Shown: in pieces, positions 42,745-51,507 of the stretch
How the letters are laid out: each line of letters opens with the position of its first letter
Numbering within the stretch: the first letter of the stretch is position 1
Assembly (NCBI GenBank): GCA_005879805.1
Contig: VBKL01000047.1
Coordinates: 1 to 51,507 of the forward strand
Source of the DNA: Deltaproteobacteria bacterium
GTDB taxonomy: Bacteria; Myxococcota; Myxococcia; Myxococcales; 40CM-4-68-19
Direction of reading: 5' to 3'
Length of the DNA: 51,507 nt
Translations under genes and position numbers: made by a program
The notes under the pieces: generated by a model
Databases searched by the model: none
Seen by the model: the letters and a program-made list of their open reading frames with translations, nothing else
What the model was told of the DNA's origin: nothing

Positions 42745-44250
42745 TCAGGCAGCTCGCGGGCGGAAGGCGAACATCGCGCAGATGCGGTCGAAGAGGTTCC
42801 CCTCTACCGCGGCGAGGGACCCGGCCGGCTCGACCGCACGCGCATCCGCGAGACCGATGCGGCGCCGCGCGATCACCGTCGCCAGCTCCTTGCCCACGTC
42901 CGGATTCGACACGAAGACGCGGGAGAAGGCGTCGCGATCCACCTCGAGCAGTCCCGCCTCGGAGACGGCCACTACCGTGGCGCTGCGCGGCTCCCCGGTG
43001 AGGACCGACATCTCGCCGAAGAAGGCGCCGCGCTCGAGGCGGGCCACTTCCTTGTCGCCCTCGATGCGGACGGAAAGCTCGCCTCGCGCCACCAGATAGA
43101 AGGTGTCGCCCGTCTCGCCCTGGCGGACGACCGACTGGCCGGGTCCGTACTCGAGATAGCGCGCCCGTTCGGCGAGCATCTTGCGATCGTCTGCGCGGAG
43201 CGCGGCGATGAAGTCGATGCGCGAGAGCAGGTCGTCGGCCTCGGCGAAATTCTCCCGGCGCCGCCGCGCCTCCGCCTCGGAAGCGCTCTCGCGGAAGCTG
43301 ACCGTCTGCTGCGGGTACGGCATGTCGATTCCGGCCCGGCGCAGCGCGTACCAGATCGCCTCGTACACCTCATCGAGAGTGGCGCGCTGCTTCGGGTAGC
43401 TCTCGCCGAAGAAGCGGACCTTGTAGAGCGCGCCGTTCGGGTCGAACCCCGAGAGCAGGACCCGGGGCGCCGGGTCCTTCAGGACCAGGCTGCATGAGGA
43501 CACCGCCTCGCGGAGCACCGCCTTGCAGCGGGCCGGGGCGACGTCCATGTCGAGGACGAGAGCGATCTCGACCGAGTCGTGCAGGTTGGGCCGCGAGTGG
43601 TTGTGCACCACCTCGCGGCTGATGAGCGAGTTGGGAACGAGAAGCTCGTCGTCGTCGCCGGTGAGGATGCGGGTCGACCGCCAGCCGACGTCGACCACCT
43701 TCCCGCTCCACTTCCCGAAGCTGACGAACTCGCCTTGCTCGAAGGGCTGCTCGGCGTGGAGGGTGAGGCCGCTGAAGAGGTTCCCGAGCGTCTCCTGGAG
43801 CGCGAAACCTAGCACCACCGAGAGGAGCGCGCTGGTGGCGATGAGGCTCGAGAGATCGAGCCGGTACTCGTGGCGGAGGACCGCGGCGGCCATCCCCACC
43901 GAGATGGTCCACACGCCCAGGCTGCGGAGGATGCGCGGGACCAGCCTGCCGCGCAGGCGCAGCCCGGCGAAGACGAAGGCCTCGAGAATGCGCAATCCCG
44001 CGAGCGCTCCGCAGAGAAGGCGGGCAGTCGCGGCGGCGCGGTGGAGCGAGGCGCTCTCGGGACCTTGGAGCAGGAGCATCGCGACGCAGGCCGCGAGATC
44101 GAACCCGACCAGGATGTGGGCAGCGCGAAGCTCGAAGGCGAACGTGCGACCCTTCGCGCCGCGGCGCCCGAGGACGCGACGGACGAAATCGAGCGCCAGC
44201 CAGAGGGCGGCGGCGCCGAGGAAGCGAAGGACGTCGCTCTGCGAAGGCAC
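42745..44250 (-). CDS. MscS-type channel with C-terminal cyclic-nucleotide-binding domain
   Basis: A 501-residue membrane protein. Four to five hydrophobic helices (about 1-175) end in the MscS pore helix, SALLSVVLGFALQETLGNLF, and the beta domain (EQGEFVSFGKWSGKVVDVGW, LLVPNSLISREVVHNHSRP). After a linker, residues about 355-475 are a cNMP-binding domain with an intact phosphate cassette FFGEMSVLTGEPRSATVV including the key Arg. Bacterial MscS-CNBD channels can be gated by cyclic nucleotides and often lose mechanosensitivity. The GTG at 44250 is the best start. It is divergent from the MltF-like gene across a 119-base gap. Confidence 0.9.
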   Translation of the reverse strand: MPSQSDVLRFLGAAALWLALDFVRRVLGRRGAKGRTFAFELRAAHILVGFDLAACVAMLLLQGPESASLHRAAATARLLCGALAGLRILEAFVFAGLRLRGRLVPRILRSLGVWTISVGMAAAVLRHEYRLDLSSLIATSALLSVVLGFALQETLGNLFSGLTLHAEQPFEQGEFVSFGKWSGKVVDVGWRSTRILTGDDDELLVPNSLISREVVHNHSRPNLHDSVEIALVLDMDVAPARCKAVLREAVSSCSLVLKDPAPRVLLSGFDPNGALYKVRFFGESYPKQRATLDEVYEAIWYALRRAGIDMPYPQQTVSFRESASEAEARRRRENFAEADDLLSRIDFIAALRADDRKMLAERARYLEYGPGQSVVRQGETGDTFYLVARGELSVRIEGDKEVARLERGAFFGEMSVLTGEPRSATVVAVSEAGLLEVDRDAFSRVFVSNPDVGKELATVIARRRIGLADARAVEPAGSLAAVEGNLFDRICAMFAFRPRAA

Positions 44251-44369
44251 GGCTCATCGTCGCGGCTGGATGGGTCCTTGCGCAACGCGGTGTTCGTGGG
44301 GGCTTTGGCCCCTCATGTGGGAGCGCGGATGCTTGACTGGCCCGCCACGGCGCAAGCTACCGTTTCTCC

Positions 44370-45830
44370 ATGCCCCGCCGTCTCGCGTTCGCCCTCGCGC
44401 TCCTGGGCGCCGTTTGCGCACAAAAGGCGCACGCTGCCACCGGCGAGACGCTCGCCCGGATCGAAGGGGGCGGAGCCAACGAGGACGCCGCGCCGGAAGG
44501 CATCGTGACGCGCGCGTCGGGCCATCCCGATCACCCCCGCACGCTCGAGGAAATCCGCAGGTCGGGGTACATCCGCATCCTCACCCGCAACAACGACACC
44601 AGCTTCTTCATCTATCGCGGCCATCGCATGGGCTTCGATTACGAGCTGGGAAAGCGGCTCGCGCAGCGGCTCGGCATCCGCGTGGACATGGTCATCACCA
44701 CCAACTGGGGCGACATGGTTCCCCAGCTCTTGCGCGGCGAGGGCGACGTCAGCGCGGCCGAGGTCACCGTCACCGAGGCGCGCAAGCAGGAAGTCCTCTT
44801 CGCCGCACCTTGGGGGCACACCCGCGAAGTGGTGGTGTATCGCGCCTCCGCCCCGCCCATCGCGGCGCCCGGAGATCTCGCGGGCAAGGAAGTGCACGTC
44901 CGCCGCAGCTCGGCGTACTTCGACACGCTGACCGATCTGTCGCGGACGCTGGAAGCTCGTGGGCTGCCTGCCATTCGCGTCCACGCCGTCCCGGAGGACT
45001 GGGAGACCGACACCATCCTCACCGCCGTCTCCAAGGGCGAGATCCTCTACACGGTCGCCGACGGCCTCCTCGCCCGGATCCATGTCGCTTCCTTCGCGGG
45101 GCTGAAGATGGGACCGGAGATTTCCGCGGACCGCGATCTCGCCTGGGCCGTGCGGCCGGGCGACGTGAAGCTGAAGAAGGAGATCGACGCGGTCTTCCGC
45201 GAGCTGCGCAAGAAGCCCGACTTCAATCTCTTGCGCCACAAATACTTCGAGGAGGATCGCAGCTTCCAGAAGACGCGCCGGAACGAGCTCTACGCCAGCG
45301 AGACCGGCACCCTCTCGCCCTATGACGCGATGGTGCGGCGCTACGCGCAAGAGCACGCCTTCGACTGGCGGCTTGTCGCAGCGCAGATCTACCAGGAGAG
45401 CCACTTCGACCCGCGCCGGAAGAGCTGGGCGGGGGCGTCGGGCCTCTTCCAGCTCATGCCCGCCACCGCCCGCGGGCTCGGCGTCGACGACCCGACCGAT
45501 CCGGAGCAATCGATCCGCGGCGGCCTCGAGTACATGCAGAAGCTCCAGGACCATTACGTCGACGTCCGGGACGACATCGAGCGTTATCGATTCGCCCTCG
45601 CCGCGTACAACACGGGATCGGGGCACATCGACGACGCGCGCAGGCTGGCTCGCGGGGACAAGAAGGACGCGAAGAAGTGGCGCGAGGTCGCGCCATACGT
45701 CCTGCGCCTGTCGCAGCGCAAGTACGCCTCGCGCACCCGCTTCGGGTACTGCCGCGGAGCGGAGCCGGTCGACTACGTCCGGCACATCGACGAGCGCTTC
45801 GCGGGGTACGCGCAGCTCGTCCCCCGCTGA
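44370..45830 (+). CDS. MltF-like membrane-bound lytic transglycosylase
   Basis: A 486-residue protein. After a signal peptide (FALALLGAVCAQKAHAA) comes a periplasmic solute-binding module (about 60-290: LEEIRRSGYIRILTRNNDTS, YELGKRLAQRLGIRVDMVIT), then an SLT domain (about 320-450) with the catalytic Glu in IYQESHFDP (near 342), then SGLFQLMPATARGLG and AAYNTGSGHIDDA. MltF proteins join substrate or muropeptide sensing to cleavage of peptidoglycan. It is complete. The ATG at 44370 gives the signal; no strong ribosome site is visible. It ends one base before the stop of the convergent oligopeptidase gene. Confidence 0.92.
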   Translation: MPRRLAFALALLGAVCAQKAHAATGETLARIEGGGANEDAAPEGIVTRASGHPDHPRTLEEIRRSGYIRILTRNNDTSFFIYRGHRMGFDYELGKRLAQRLGIRVDMVITTNWGDMVPQLLRGEGDVSAAEVTVTEARKQEVLFAAPWGHTREVVVYRASAPPIAAPGDLAGKEVHVRRSSAYFDTLTDLSRTLEARGLPAIRVHAVPEDWETDTILTAVSKGEILYTVADGLLARIHVASFAGLKMGPEISADRDLAWAVRPGDVKLKKEIDAVFRELRKKPDFNLLRHKYFEEDRSFQKTRRNELYASETGTLSPYDAMVRRYAQEHAFDWRLVAAQIYQESHFDPRRKSWAGASGLFQLMPATARGLGVDDPTDPEQSIRGGLEYMQKLQDHYVDVRDDIERYRFALAAYNTGSGHIDDARRLARGDKKDAKKWREVAPYVLRLSQRKYASRTRFGYCRGAEPVDYVRHIDERFAGYAQLVPR

Positions 45831-45831
45831 C

Positions 45832-47877
45832 TCACAACGACGGCTTGCCCGGCGTCTTCACGGCAACCCCGAGCTCGTGGAAGAGGAACGCGCGTGAGTC
45901 GGTCAGCTCCTCGATCCGTTCCTTCACCGAAGTGCCGATGCCGTGCCCGCTCGTGGAGCTGGTGCGGAGGAGCACCGGCCGCCGCGACCGGGTGGCCTCC
46001 TGGAGCCGGGCCGCCATCTTGCGCGACTGCATGGGATCCACTCGCCCGTCGTTGTCGCCCGTCATCAAGAGCACCGAGGGGTACCGGACGCCGTCCTTCA
46101 CGTGGTGGTACGGCGAGTACGCCTGCATGGCGCGGAACTGCGCCGGATCCTTCACCGTTCCGTACTCGGTCACGTTGAAGACGCCGTTCGGCGACTGCTC
46201 GATTCGCAGCATGTCGTAGATGCCGACGTGCGAGACCACCACGCGGAACAGTTCCGGGTGCTGCGTCAGCGCCGCGCCCATGAGGAGGCCGCCATTCGAT
46301 CCGCCCTCGATGGCGAGGCGATCGGGCGAGGTGTAGCCGGCCTCGATGAGGTGCTTGGCGCAGGCGGCGAAGTCGTCGAAGACGTTCTGCTTGTGAGTGA
46401 GCTTCCCGGCCTCGTGCCACTCGTTCCCGAACTCGTTCCCGCCGCGCAGGTTGGCGATGGCCAGCACCACGCCTTGCTCGAGGAAGACGTGGGAAGTGTC
46501 CTCGTAGTGAGGCTTGACCGCAATGTTGAATCCGCCGTAGCCCGTGAGCAGCGCGGGGTTCTTGCCGTCGAGGCGCGTGCCTTTGCGACGGAGGATGCTG
46601 ATCGGCACCTTGGTCCTATCGCGGGAGATGCACTCCTCGCGCACCACCTCGACGTCGCTGAAATCGACGGTCGGCTTCCGGAACAGCGCGGTGCGGACCG
46701 GCTTCGCGAGCTTCGGATCCAGCCGCAGGTACGCGAGCGGCTCCCGATAGCTGGTCCAGCCGAAGACGAGGGAATCGCCGTCGAGGCGCTGGAGGTCGGT
46801 CACCGTCGAGACCGGATCGGTATCCACCGCGCCGAGGTCCTTGCCGGCGAGATCGAAGATGCGCAGGCGCGAGGGACCGCCCAGCATCTCCGAGACGTAG
46901 AGGCGGGAAGCGGCCGGCTCGATGGCCTCGATGACGCCCGGCTGCTGCTCGACCACGGTGCGAGCGCTCACCAACGAAGGCGAGTCCAGTCCGATGCGCA
47001 CGACCTTGCCGCGCGCCGCGCCCGCGAGGGAAACGAACCAGAGGCCCCCGTCGAGACCGATGCTTCCCTGTACCAGCCGGTCCTCGAACCGCGAGACCTG
47101 GGTCCAACCGGCATCACGCTTGACGTAGAAGGCATGCTCGCCGCCATCGCCGTTGGCGACGTCCGCGAGTACCACGTCTCCTTCGCTCGACAGCTCGATC
47201 TCCGCGATGCGCGGGAGGCCGCGGCCCATCTCGTACCGGTCCGCGCTCTCCGGCGTGCCGAGCTCGTGCCGCCACACTTCCTGGAAGAAGGCGAGGTCGG
47301 CATCGGGCTTTTCGCCCTTGCGCGGATAGCGCGTGTAGTACACGGCGTCCGATCCGGCGGCCCACGCAACGCTGCCGCCGGCGGTCGGGTACTGGATGCG
47401 AGCGATCCGATCCGGCAGCTCGCGTCCGGTCGCCACCTCGAAGACGTGGAGCGTTCCGTCCTCGCTGCCGTTCTTCGACAGCGATACGGCGACCAGCTTC
47501 CCGTCCGGCGACGGCTCGTAGAAGTCGATGGTCACGCGGCCCTTCGGCTCGCGCAGGTTGGGATCGACGACCACGCGCTCCGAGCTACGATCATCCGGCC
47601 GGGTCAGCTCGACGAGCACGGGTTGCTGCAGCGAAGGATCGATCTTGAGCGCGAAGAGATGGCCGGGCCGCGGGCGCACTCCTTTGTAGGAGGCCTCGCG
47701 CCGCGTGAGCAGCTCGGTGAAGCGCTTGCGCAGGACGTCGCGGCCCGGCAGCGCATCGAGCACCGCCCGCGCGTGCTTGTTCTGTCCGGCAACCCACTTG
47801 CGCACTTCGGGATCCTCGGAGGCCTCCAGCCAGCGGTAGCTCTCCACGACGCGAACGCCGTCGTAGTCGGTCGCCAC
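45832..47877 (-). CDS. prolyl oligopeptidase (S9A), N-terminus missing
   Basis: A 681-residue serine peptidase with a beta-propeller domain (about 65-395) and a C-terminal hydrolase domain. The triad is intact: Ser in [15 protein letters not shown], Asp in [13 protein letters not shown], His in [13 protein letters not shown]. Homology reaches up to the junction near 47905 ([20 protein letters not shown]), but the expected signal peptide and natural start are absent because the frame runs into an SDR gene. GTG 47877 is the first start, giving a cytosolic protein. Its usual substrates are proline-containing peptides. It is convergent with the MltF-like gene. Confidence 0.85.
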   Translation of the reverse strand: MATDYDGVRVVESYRWLEASEDPEVRKWVAGQNKHARAVLDALPGRDVLRKRFTELLTRREASYKGVRPRPGHLFALKIDPSLQQPVLVELTRPDDRSSERVVVDPNLREPKGRVTIDFYEPSPDGKLVAVSLSKNGSEDGTLHVFEVATGRELPDRIARIQYPTAGGSVAWAAGSDAVYYTRYPRKGEKPDADLAFFQEVWRHELGTPESADRYEMGRGLPRIAEIELSSEGDVVLADVANGDGGEHAFYVKRDAGWTQVSRFEDRLVQGSIGLDGGLWFVSLAGAARGKVVRIGLDSPSLVSARTVVEQQPGVIEAIEPAASRLYVSEMLGGPSRLRIFDLAGKDLGAVDTDPVSTVTDLQRLDGDSLVFGWTSYREPLAYLRLDPKLAKPVRTALFRKPTVDFSDVEVVREECISRDRTKVPISILRRKGTRLDGKNPALLTGYGGFNIAVKPHYEDTSHVFLEQGVVLAIANLRGGNEFGNEWHEAGKLTHKQNVFDDFAACAKHLIEAGYTSPDRLAIEGGSNGGLLMGAALTQHPELFRVVVSHVGIYDMLRIEQSPNGVFNVTEYGTVKDPAQFRAMQAYSPYHHVKDGVRYPSVLLMTGDNDGRVDPMQSRKMAARLQEATRSRRPVLLRTSSTSGHGIGTSVKERIEELTDSRAFLFHELGVAVKTPGKPSL

Positions 47878-47905
47878 CGGCTTCTTGGCGGCCTTCGTTC
47901 GCGGC

Positions 47906-48508
47906 GCCGAGGCGGAAGAGGAGCGAGCGCGAGTTGCCCGCCACCTCGGCGAACTCGGTCGCCGTGGCTCCGGGGCAACTGACAGTGGCGCTGACGCCGG
48001 TTCCCTTCAGCTCATACCAGAGCGCCTCGGTGAACGAGTTCACGAATGCCTTGCTCGCGTAATAGACCGCCATGAAGGGTCCGGGTGGGAACCCGGCGGT
48101 GGAGCCGATGTTCAAGACGCGCCCGCTTCGCCTGGCGATCATCGCGGGCAGGAAAGACCGCGTGAGCACCACGAGCGAAGTCATGTTGAGCTGGATCATC
48201 TCCAGCTCGCGCTCGAGCTCCAGCTCCGCGAACGCGCCGCTCGCGCCGGAACCGGCGTTGTTGACGAGGAACTCGATCTGCACTCCGAGTCGGGCGACCT
48301 CCTCCACCACGCGGTCAGCCGGGGTCGCCAGGTCGGCGGGCACTACTTCCACTTTTACCCCGTGCGCCGACCGCAACTCGCCGGCGAGCGCGTCGAGCCG
48401 ATCCTTGCGCCTCGCCACCAGCACGAGGTCGTGCTTGTCCGCGGCGAAGAGCCTCGCATACTCGGCGCCGAGGCCGGACGACGCTCCCGTGATCAGCGCT
48501 GTTCCCAT
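47906..48508 (-). pseudogene. short-chain dehydrogenase, C-terminus lost at a junction with the oligopeptidase
   Basis: An NAD(P)-dependent oxidoreductase. From ATG 48508: the cofactor loop [16 protein letters not shown] in [10 protein letters not shown], the catalytic Ser in LNIGSTAGF and Y-x3-K in [13 protein letters not shown], then the family tail [20 protein letters not shown]. About 65 C-terminal residues (the region after FRLGA) are missing. The frame continues into the oligopeptidase coding sequence out of phase as far as 47591, giving an artificial Arg-rich tail. The catalytic core is complete, so a partly folded protein might still be made. Confidence 0.78.
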
Positions 48509-48590
48509 CGCGCCATCGCTACCATGAGGGCAATACGTCGTCTCCCTGACAAGGTGGCGAGCAGTGCGCTCGCGGGTTACCAGAAGCGCC

Positions 48591-49976
48591 ATGAAGGCGC
48601 GCACCGTCGTCTATCTCGTCGCCGCCTTTACGGCGGTCGTACTCGCCTTCGTCGGATCGACGATGGTCGCACAACGTGCTGCACGAGAGGTGCGAGACCT
48701 GTCGCTGCGCATCTCTCGCGACGCCGCTCCGGGGATCGAGACGATGGCGACGGTCCGGTCCGAGGTGCGACGCATCGAAGCGCTCGTCCGTGGCGAGGAC
48801 GAGCGGCCGGGCAAAGACATCGAAGCCGAGATCGCCGACGCGCGGCAGAAGCTCGATCGCGCGCAACTCCGCTTCCAGGCGCTCCCCCCGATGTCCGACG
48901 CCGAGCGCGCGGTCTTCCCCCGTCTTCTAGCCGCCGTACGCGCTTTCGACGAATCGGTGGAGCGCGCCCTCGTGCAGAAACGCGCCGGCCGGATACCGCC
49001 TCTGCACGACATGCTGCCCTACGGAGAGGCCGCGGCGGATACGGCCCAGGAGCTTCTCGACATCGACGCGCACGAAGCGGAGCAGATGGCCGCCAGCATC
49101 GAGACCACTCACGAGCGGGCCAACCGCCTTGCCCTGGAGCTCGACGCGCTCAGCGCGATCCTCGCCGCCATCGCGGCGTGGCTGGCCGTGCGGGCCGTCC
49201 GCCAGGTCCTCCAGTTGCAAGAGGAGAACCGCCAGCTCATGGAGCGGAAAGCCGCCGAGCTCGAACAGTTCGCCGGGCGGGTCGCGCACGACGTGCTGAG
49301 CCCCCTCTCCGGCGTCTCGCTGGCGCTTTCGCTCGCGGAGAAAACGGGCGGCCCCGCCTCACACAGCGCGATTTCGCGCGGAAGGTCCAGCCTCACGCGG
49401 GTCCGGTCGGTGGTCGACGCGCTGCTCGCGTTTGCCCGCGCCGGGGCCATGCCGGACCCGGGAATCCATGCTTCGGTTCCCGAGGTGTTCGCCGGGCTCG
49501 AAGAAGAGCTGCGCCCGCCCGCCGCGGCGGAGAACGTCGATCTCGCCATCGAACCGCCGCCGGACGTTGCCGTGGCTTGCTCGCCGGGGGTCCTCGCCAT
49601 CCTGCTCACCAACCTGGTGCGGAACAGCCTCAAGTACATGGGCGAGGCTACCCTCCGCCGCGTGCACGTCTCCGTCCGCCCGCGCCGCGCCTCGGTCGTC
49701 TTCGAGGTCGAGGACAGCGGTCCGGGGGTTCCCGAGGACCTGGGCGACCGGATTTTCGAGCCGTACGTGCGAGGCAAGGAAACCGCGGCGAAGAAGAGCG
49801 GAATCGGCCTCGGTCTCGCCACCGTCAAACGCCTGGTGCTGGCCCACGGCGGGCAGGTCGGAGTGCGCCGGTCCTCGTCCGGCGGGGCTCTTTTCTGGTT
49901 CGAGCTCCCCCGTGCCGAGGGAGAGAGCGAGCCCGGGTCCGTCCGCTCTCCGGAAGAGCCAGCGCAACCTGCTTGA
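48591..49976 (+). CDS. membrane-anchored sensor histidine kinase
   Basis: A 461-residue kinase. Membrane segment 1 (about 5-25, [20 protein letters not shown]), an extracytoplasmic helical bundle (about 26-185, resembling 4HB_MCP), segment 2 (about 186-205, [20 protein letters not shown]), a short coiled coil, HisKA with the His in [18 protein letters not shown], and HATPase with [20 protein letters not shown] and [15 protein letters not shown]. The ATG at 48591 suits the N-terminal topology; an in-frame GTG lies at 48564. It is divergent from the SDR gene (82-base gap). Its end abuts the rpsO promoter. No cognate regulator is adjacent. Confidence 0.88.
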   Translation: MKARTVVYLVAAFTAVVLAFVGSTMVAQRAAREVRDLSLRISRDAAPGIETMATVRSEVRRIEALVRGEDERPGKDIEAEIADARQKLDRAQLRFQALPPMSDAERAVFPRLLAAVRAFDESVERALVQKRAGRIPPLHDMLPYGEAAADTAQELLDIDAHEAEQMAASIETTHERANRLALELDALSAILAAIAAWLAVRAVRQVLQLQEENRQLMERKAAELEQFAGRVAHDVLSPLSGVSLALSLAEKTGGPASHSAISRGRSSLTRVRSVVDALLAFARAGAMPDPGIHASVPEVFAGLEEELRPPAAAENVDLAIEPPPDVAVACSPGVLAILLTNLVRNSLKYMGEATLRRVHVSVRPRRASVVFEVEDSGPGVPEDLGDRIFEPYVRGKETAAKKSGIGLGLATVKRLVLAHGGQVGVRRSSSGGALFWFELPRAEGESEPGSVRSPEEPAQPA

Positions 49977-50001
49977 CCCTGGTACCGGGTACCAGTAGGG
50001 T
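49973..50001 (+). promoter_or_regulatory. rpsO promoter with a palindromic spacer
   Basis: TTGACC (49973-49978) and TAGGGT (49996-50001) are spaced by exactly 17 bases, a good sigma-70 arrangement for a high-GC genome. The spacer itself, CTGGTACCGGGTACCAG (49979-49995), is a perfect palindrome around a central G. The -35 overlaps the kinase stop codon (TGA 49974-49976). Transcription would start near 50008, leaving a leader of about 85 bases before rpsO. A dimeric repressor bound to the spacer would block polymerase; a hairpin ending the kinase transcript is the other reading. Confidence 0.55.
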
Positions 50002-50091
50002 CCGGCGCCTTTCCGGGAGACCCCCGGTGCCTTTGCTCGCTCGTCCTCCCGCCCGGCCGGCGGAGGTTCGGGGAGCCGGATCGGAGAACAG

Positions 50092-50373
50092 ATGAGCTCA
50101 GGGCCGCTGCATTTCGAGACCAGGAAACAGGACGTCGTCGTAAGATACCGCACGCACGACCGCGACACGGGTTCTCCCGAGGTACAGGTCGCGCTCCTCA
50201 CCGAGCGGATCCTCTACCTGACGGAGCACTTCAAGACCCACAAGAAGGACCATCACTCCCGTCGCGGGCTGCTCAAGCTGGTAGGCCAGCGGCGACGCTT
50301 GCTCGACTACCTCAAGACCAAGGACTCCATGCGGTACAAGAAGCTCATCGAAGGGCTCGGTATCCGCAAATAA
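50092..50373 (+). CDS. rpsO: 30S ribosomal protein S15
   Basis: A 93-residue ribosomal protein that binds 16S rRNA helices 20-22 early in assembly. The block [20 protein letters not shown] and the near-invariant [20 protein letters not shown] are present, then [20 protein letters not shown]. The ATG at 50092 has GGAG at a five-base spacing. Length is slightly over the usual 88-89 through four extra N-terminal residues. It is followed by pnp, the classic bacterial pair. S15 in other bacteria represses its own mRNA through leader structures; the 85-base leader here could serve that purpose. Confidence 0.97.
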   Translation: MSSGPLHFETRKQDVVVRYRTHDRDTGSPEVQVALLTERILYLTEHFKTHKKDHHSRRGLLKLVGQRRRLLDYLKTKDSMRYKKLIEGLGIRK

Positions 50374-50385
50374 CGATCTGCCGGG

Positions 50386-50407
50386 GGGCGCCAGTGGCAT
50401 GGCGCCC
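50386..50407 (+). terminator. hairpin between rpsO and pnp
   Basis: GGGCGCCA (50386-50393) pairs with TGGCGCCC (50400-50407) around a six-base loop, 12 bases after the rpsO stop. A weakly T-rich stretch follows. It occupies the position of the E. coli rpsO terminator t1, and would reduce but probably not abolish read-through into pnp. Confidence 0.6.
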
Positions 50408-50466
50408 TTCGCTGCATTAGGACTATCGGCGGCGGTTCGGTGGAAGCCGGTCGGTCCCTCCTCGGA

Positions 50467-50486
50467 AGAGGAAATGAGTTTCCTCT
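50467..50486 (+). promoter_or_regulatory. hairpin in the pnp leader (possible RNase III/PNPase control element)
   Basis: AGAGGAAA (50467-50474) and TTTCCTCT (50479-50486) form an eight-pair stem with loop TGAG. Further short stems follow (CGGGG-CACGT-CCCCG near 50556-50570, and CGCCG...CGGCG next to the pnp ribosome site). In E. coli the pnp leader is cut by RNase III and then destabilised by PNPase itself. The layout here is similar, but the link is inference. TTGACC at about 50550 has no good -10 after it. Confidence 0.4.
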
Positions 50487-50623
50487 CGCGACGAAGGCTC
50501 CGAACGCTCCCCCCGGACAGGCCGCAGCGGCGGCGAGAAGCCGTCGCGCCTTGACCGGGGCACGTCCCCGACGAACGCAAACGAAGAAGGAAGACGCCGC
50601 GGGGCGGCGAAAGGACGTTGCGC

Positions 50624-51507
50624 ATGGATGCCAAGACGGTGACCGCAAAGGTCGGGAACCAGACCATCACCGTGGAGACGGGGGCGCTCGCCAAACAGGC
50701 CGACGGTTCGGTCGTGTTGCGCGCCGCGGATAGCGTGGTCCTGGTGACGGCGGTGAGCGCCAAGGAGAAGAAGGAAGGGCTCGATTTCTTCCCGCTCACG
50801 GTGGACTACCAGGAGCGGCTCTCCGCCGCCGGCCGCATTCCCGGGAGCTTCTTCCGGCGCGAAGGGCGGCTCACCGAGCGCGAGACGCTCATCTCGCGGC
50901 TCATCGACCGGAGCTGCCGCCCGCTCTTTCCCGAGGGCTACCAGCACGACACCCAGATCATCGCGACGGTGTTCTCGGCCGACAACCAGTACGACACCGA
51001 CGTGCTGGCATTGACCGGCGCCTCCTACGCGCTGGCGGTGAGCGACATCCCCTTCCCCTTCGCCTTCGCGGGCGTCCGGGTCGGCCGCGTGGGCGGCAAG
51101 CTCATCGCCAATCCCAGCGAGGAGGAGCGGACGCAGGGCGACCTCGACGTGATCATGGCCGCATCCCGCGACTCCATCTTCATGGTGGAAGGCGGCGCCA
51201 AGGAAATCGACGAGAACACGATGATCGAGGCCCTGCTCTTCGGGCAGCGCGCCATCGAAGAGCTCCTCGACGGACAGGAGCGGCTCCGCAAGGAAGTCGG
51301 GAAGCCGAAGCGCTCCTTCGAGAAGACGCCCCTCGCGGAGGGAGTAGCTCAGCGGGTCCGCGATGCCGTCGCGCAGCGCGTCGGCGAGGCCTACCGGCTC
51401 GACGTGAAGCACGAGCGTTACGGGAGGCTCTCCGAGATCAAGAAGGAAGTGGTAGCGCAGCTCTGCGCCGAAGGGGCGCCGTACGCGGGCAAGGAGAAGG
51501 ACGTCAA
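50624..51507 (+). CDS. pnp: polyribonucleotide nucleotidyltransferase (3' end outside window)
   Basis: The first 294 residues of PNPase, the phosphorolytic 3'-5' exoribonuclease of the degradosome. The first RNase PH domain is evident: [20 protein letters not shown], the [20 protein letters not shown] block with RNA- and phosphate-contact residues, and [20 protein letters not shown], then the linking helical domain. The ATG at 50624 has AAAGGA eight bases upstream. The leader from the rpsO hairpin to the start is 216 bases and contains the stems described above. The active-site second PH domain, KH and S1 domains lie beyond the window. Confidence 0.96.
   Translation, partial: MDAKTVTAKVGNQTITVETGALAKQADGSVVLRAADSVVLVTAVSAKEKKEGLDFFPLTVDYQERLSAAGRIPGSFFRREGRLTERETLISRLIDRSCRPLFPEGYQHDTQIIATVFSADNQYDTDVLALTGASYALAVSDIPFPFAFAGVRVGRVGGKLIANPSEEERTQGDLDVIMAASRDSIFMVEGGAKEIDENTMIEALLFGQRAIEELLDGQERLRKEVGKPKRSFEKTPLAEGVAQRVRDAVAQRVGEAYRLDVKHERYGRLSEIKKEVVAQLCAEGAPYAGKEKDV

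Noticed and set aside
50550-50580. TTGACC upstream of pnp as a second promoter
   Set aside because: No -10-like hexamer at 16-18 bases downstream; kept only as part of the leader description.

Overview
The window is high-GC, densely packed bacterial chromosome that looks like a myxobacterium or a close relative (Myxococcota, former Deltaproteobacteria). The grounds are strong G/C bias at third positions, many TPR lipoproteins, hybrid and orphan histidine kinases, cyclic-nucleotide-binding fusions, and adjacent E1-alpha and E1-beta genes of a branched-chain 2-oxoacid dehydrogenase like those of the esg locus of Myxococcus xanthus. The taxonomic call is inference. I see no rRNA, tRNA, CRISPR array, prophage or plasmid genes.

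Layout. Bases 1-10086 are mostly minus strand: pgsA (cut by the window edge), a TPR-AIM24 protein, a lytic transglycosylase, then (after plus-strand nadB) ribA, a lipoprotein, pyrE, an alpha/beta hydrolase, a large TPR lipoprotein, a small membrane protein and lemA. Bases 10239-16201 hold a hybrid histidine kinase, a DoxX protein, a thiamin cluster (thiE, a C26 amidotransferase-like gene, thiD), a 63-residue protein, an HtrA-type protease and a DUF1844 protein. Bases 16200-17500 are a small accessory patch with a Cys-rich ORF, a REP-associated tyrosine transposase (RAYT) and a small zinc-ribbon-like protein. Bases 17497-24443 carry an EamA transporter, a broken TPR gene, a chlorite-dismutase-family protein, YceI, ClpB and two hypothetical proteins. 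Bases 24683-28257 form a minus-strand operon of a membrane protein, two SPFH proteins and truA. Bases 28386-32528 hold a response regulator, a type IV pilus/T2SS ATPase with an N-terminal cNMP-fold domain, and a histidine kinase. Bases 32532-40618 run on the minus strand: DUF885 lipoprotein, nitronate monooxygenase (broken), CMD-like protein, LysR regulator, bkd E1 beta and alpha, and a Pro-rich protein. Bases 40732-49976 hold a GNAT, a DUF488-rhodanese junction, an amidohydrolase, an MscS channel with a cNMP domain, an MltF-like transglycosylase, a prolyl oligopeptidase joined to an SDR, and a membrane histidine kinase. The right end is rpsO-pnp, with pnp cut by the edge.

Two things stand out. 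First, at least seven otherwise recognisable genes are interrupted by what look like short deletions (about 40 to 250 bases) or, in one case, a 4-base tandem duplication: the alpha/beta hydrolase (catalytic serine segment missing), thiE (start missing), the C26 gene (middle missing, reading into thiD), a TPR gene, nitronate monooxygenase, DUF488 joined to a rhodanese tail, and an SDR joined to a prolyl oligopeptidase. The neighbours are intact. This is either local gene decay or systematic assembly error, and read mapping would decide. Second, the rpsO promoter has a 17-base perfect palindrome filling the whole spacer between its -35 and -10 elements, and the rpsO-pnp gap carries a terminator-like hairpin plus a structured pnp leader.

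I did not find a clearly new multi-gene system. The strongest candidates for new biology are the rpsO promoter operator, the thiE-C26-thiD arrangement, the paired SPFH operon with its membrane partner, and the cNMP-fold pilus ATPase that lacks the usual phosphate-binding arginine.
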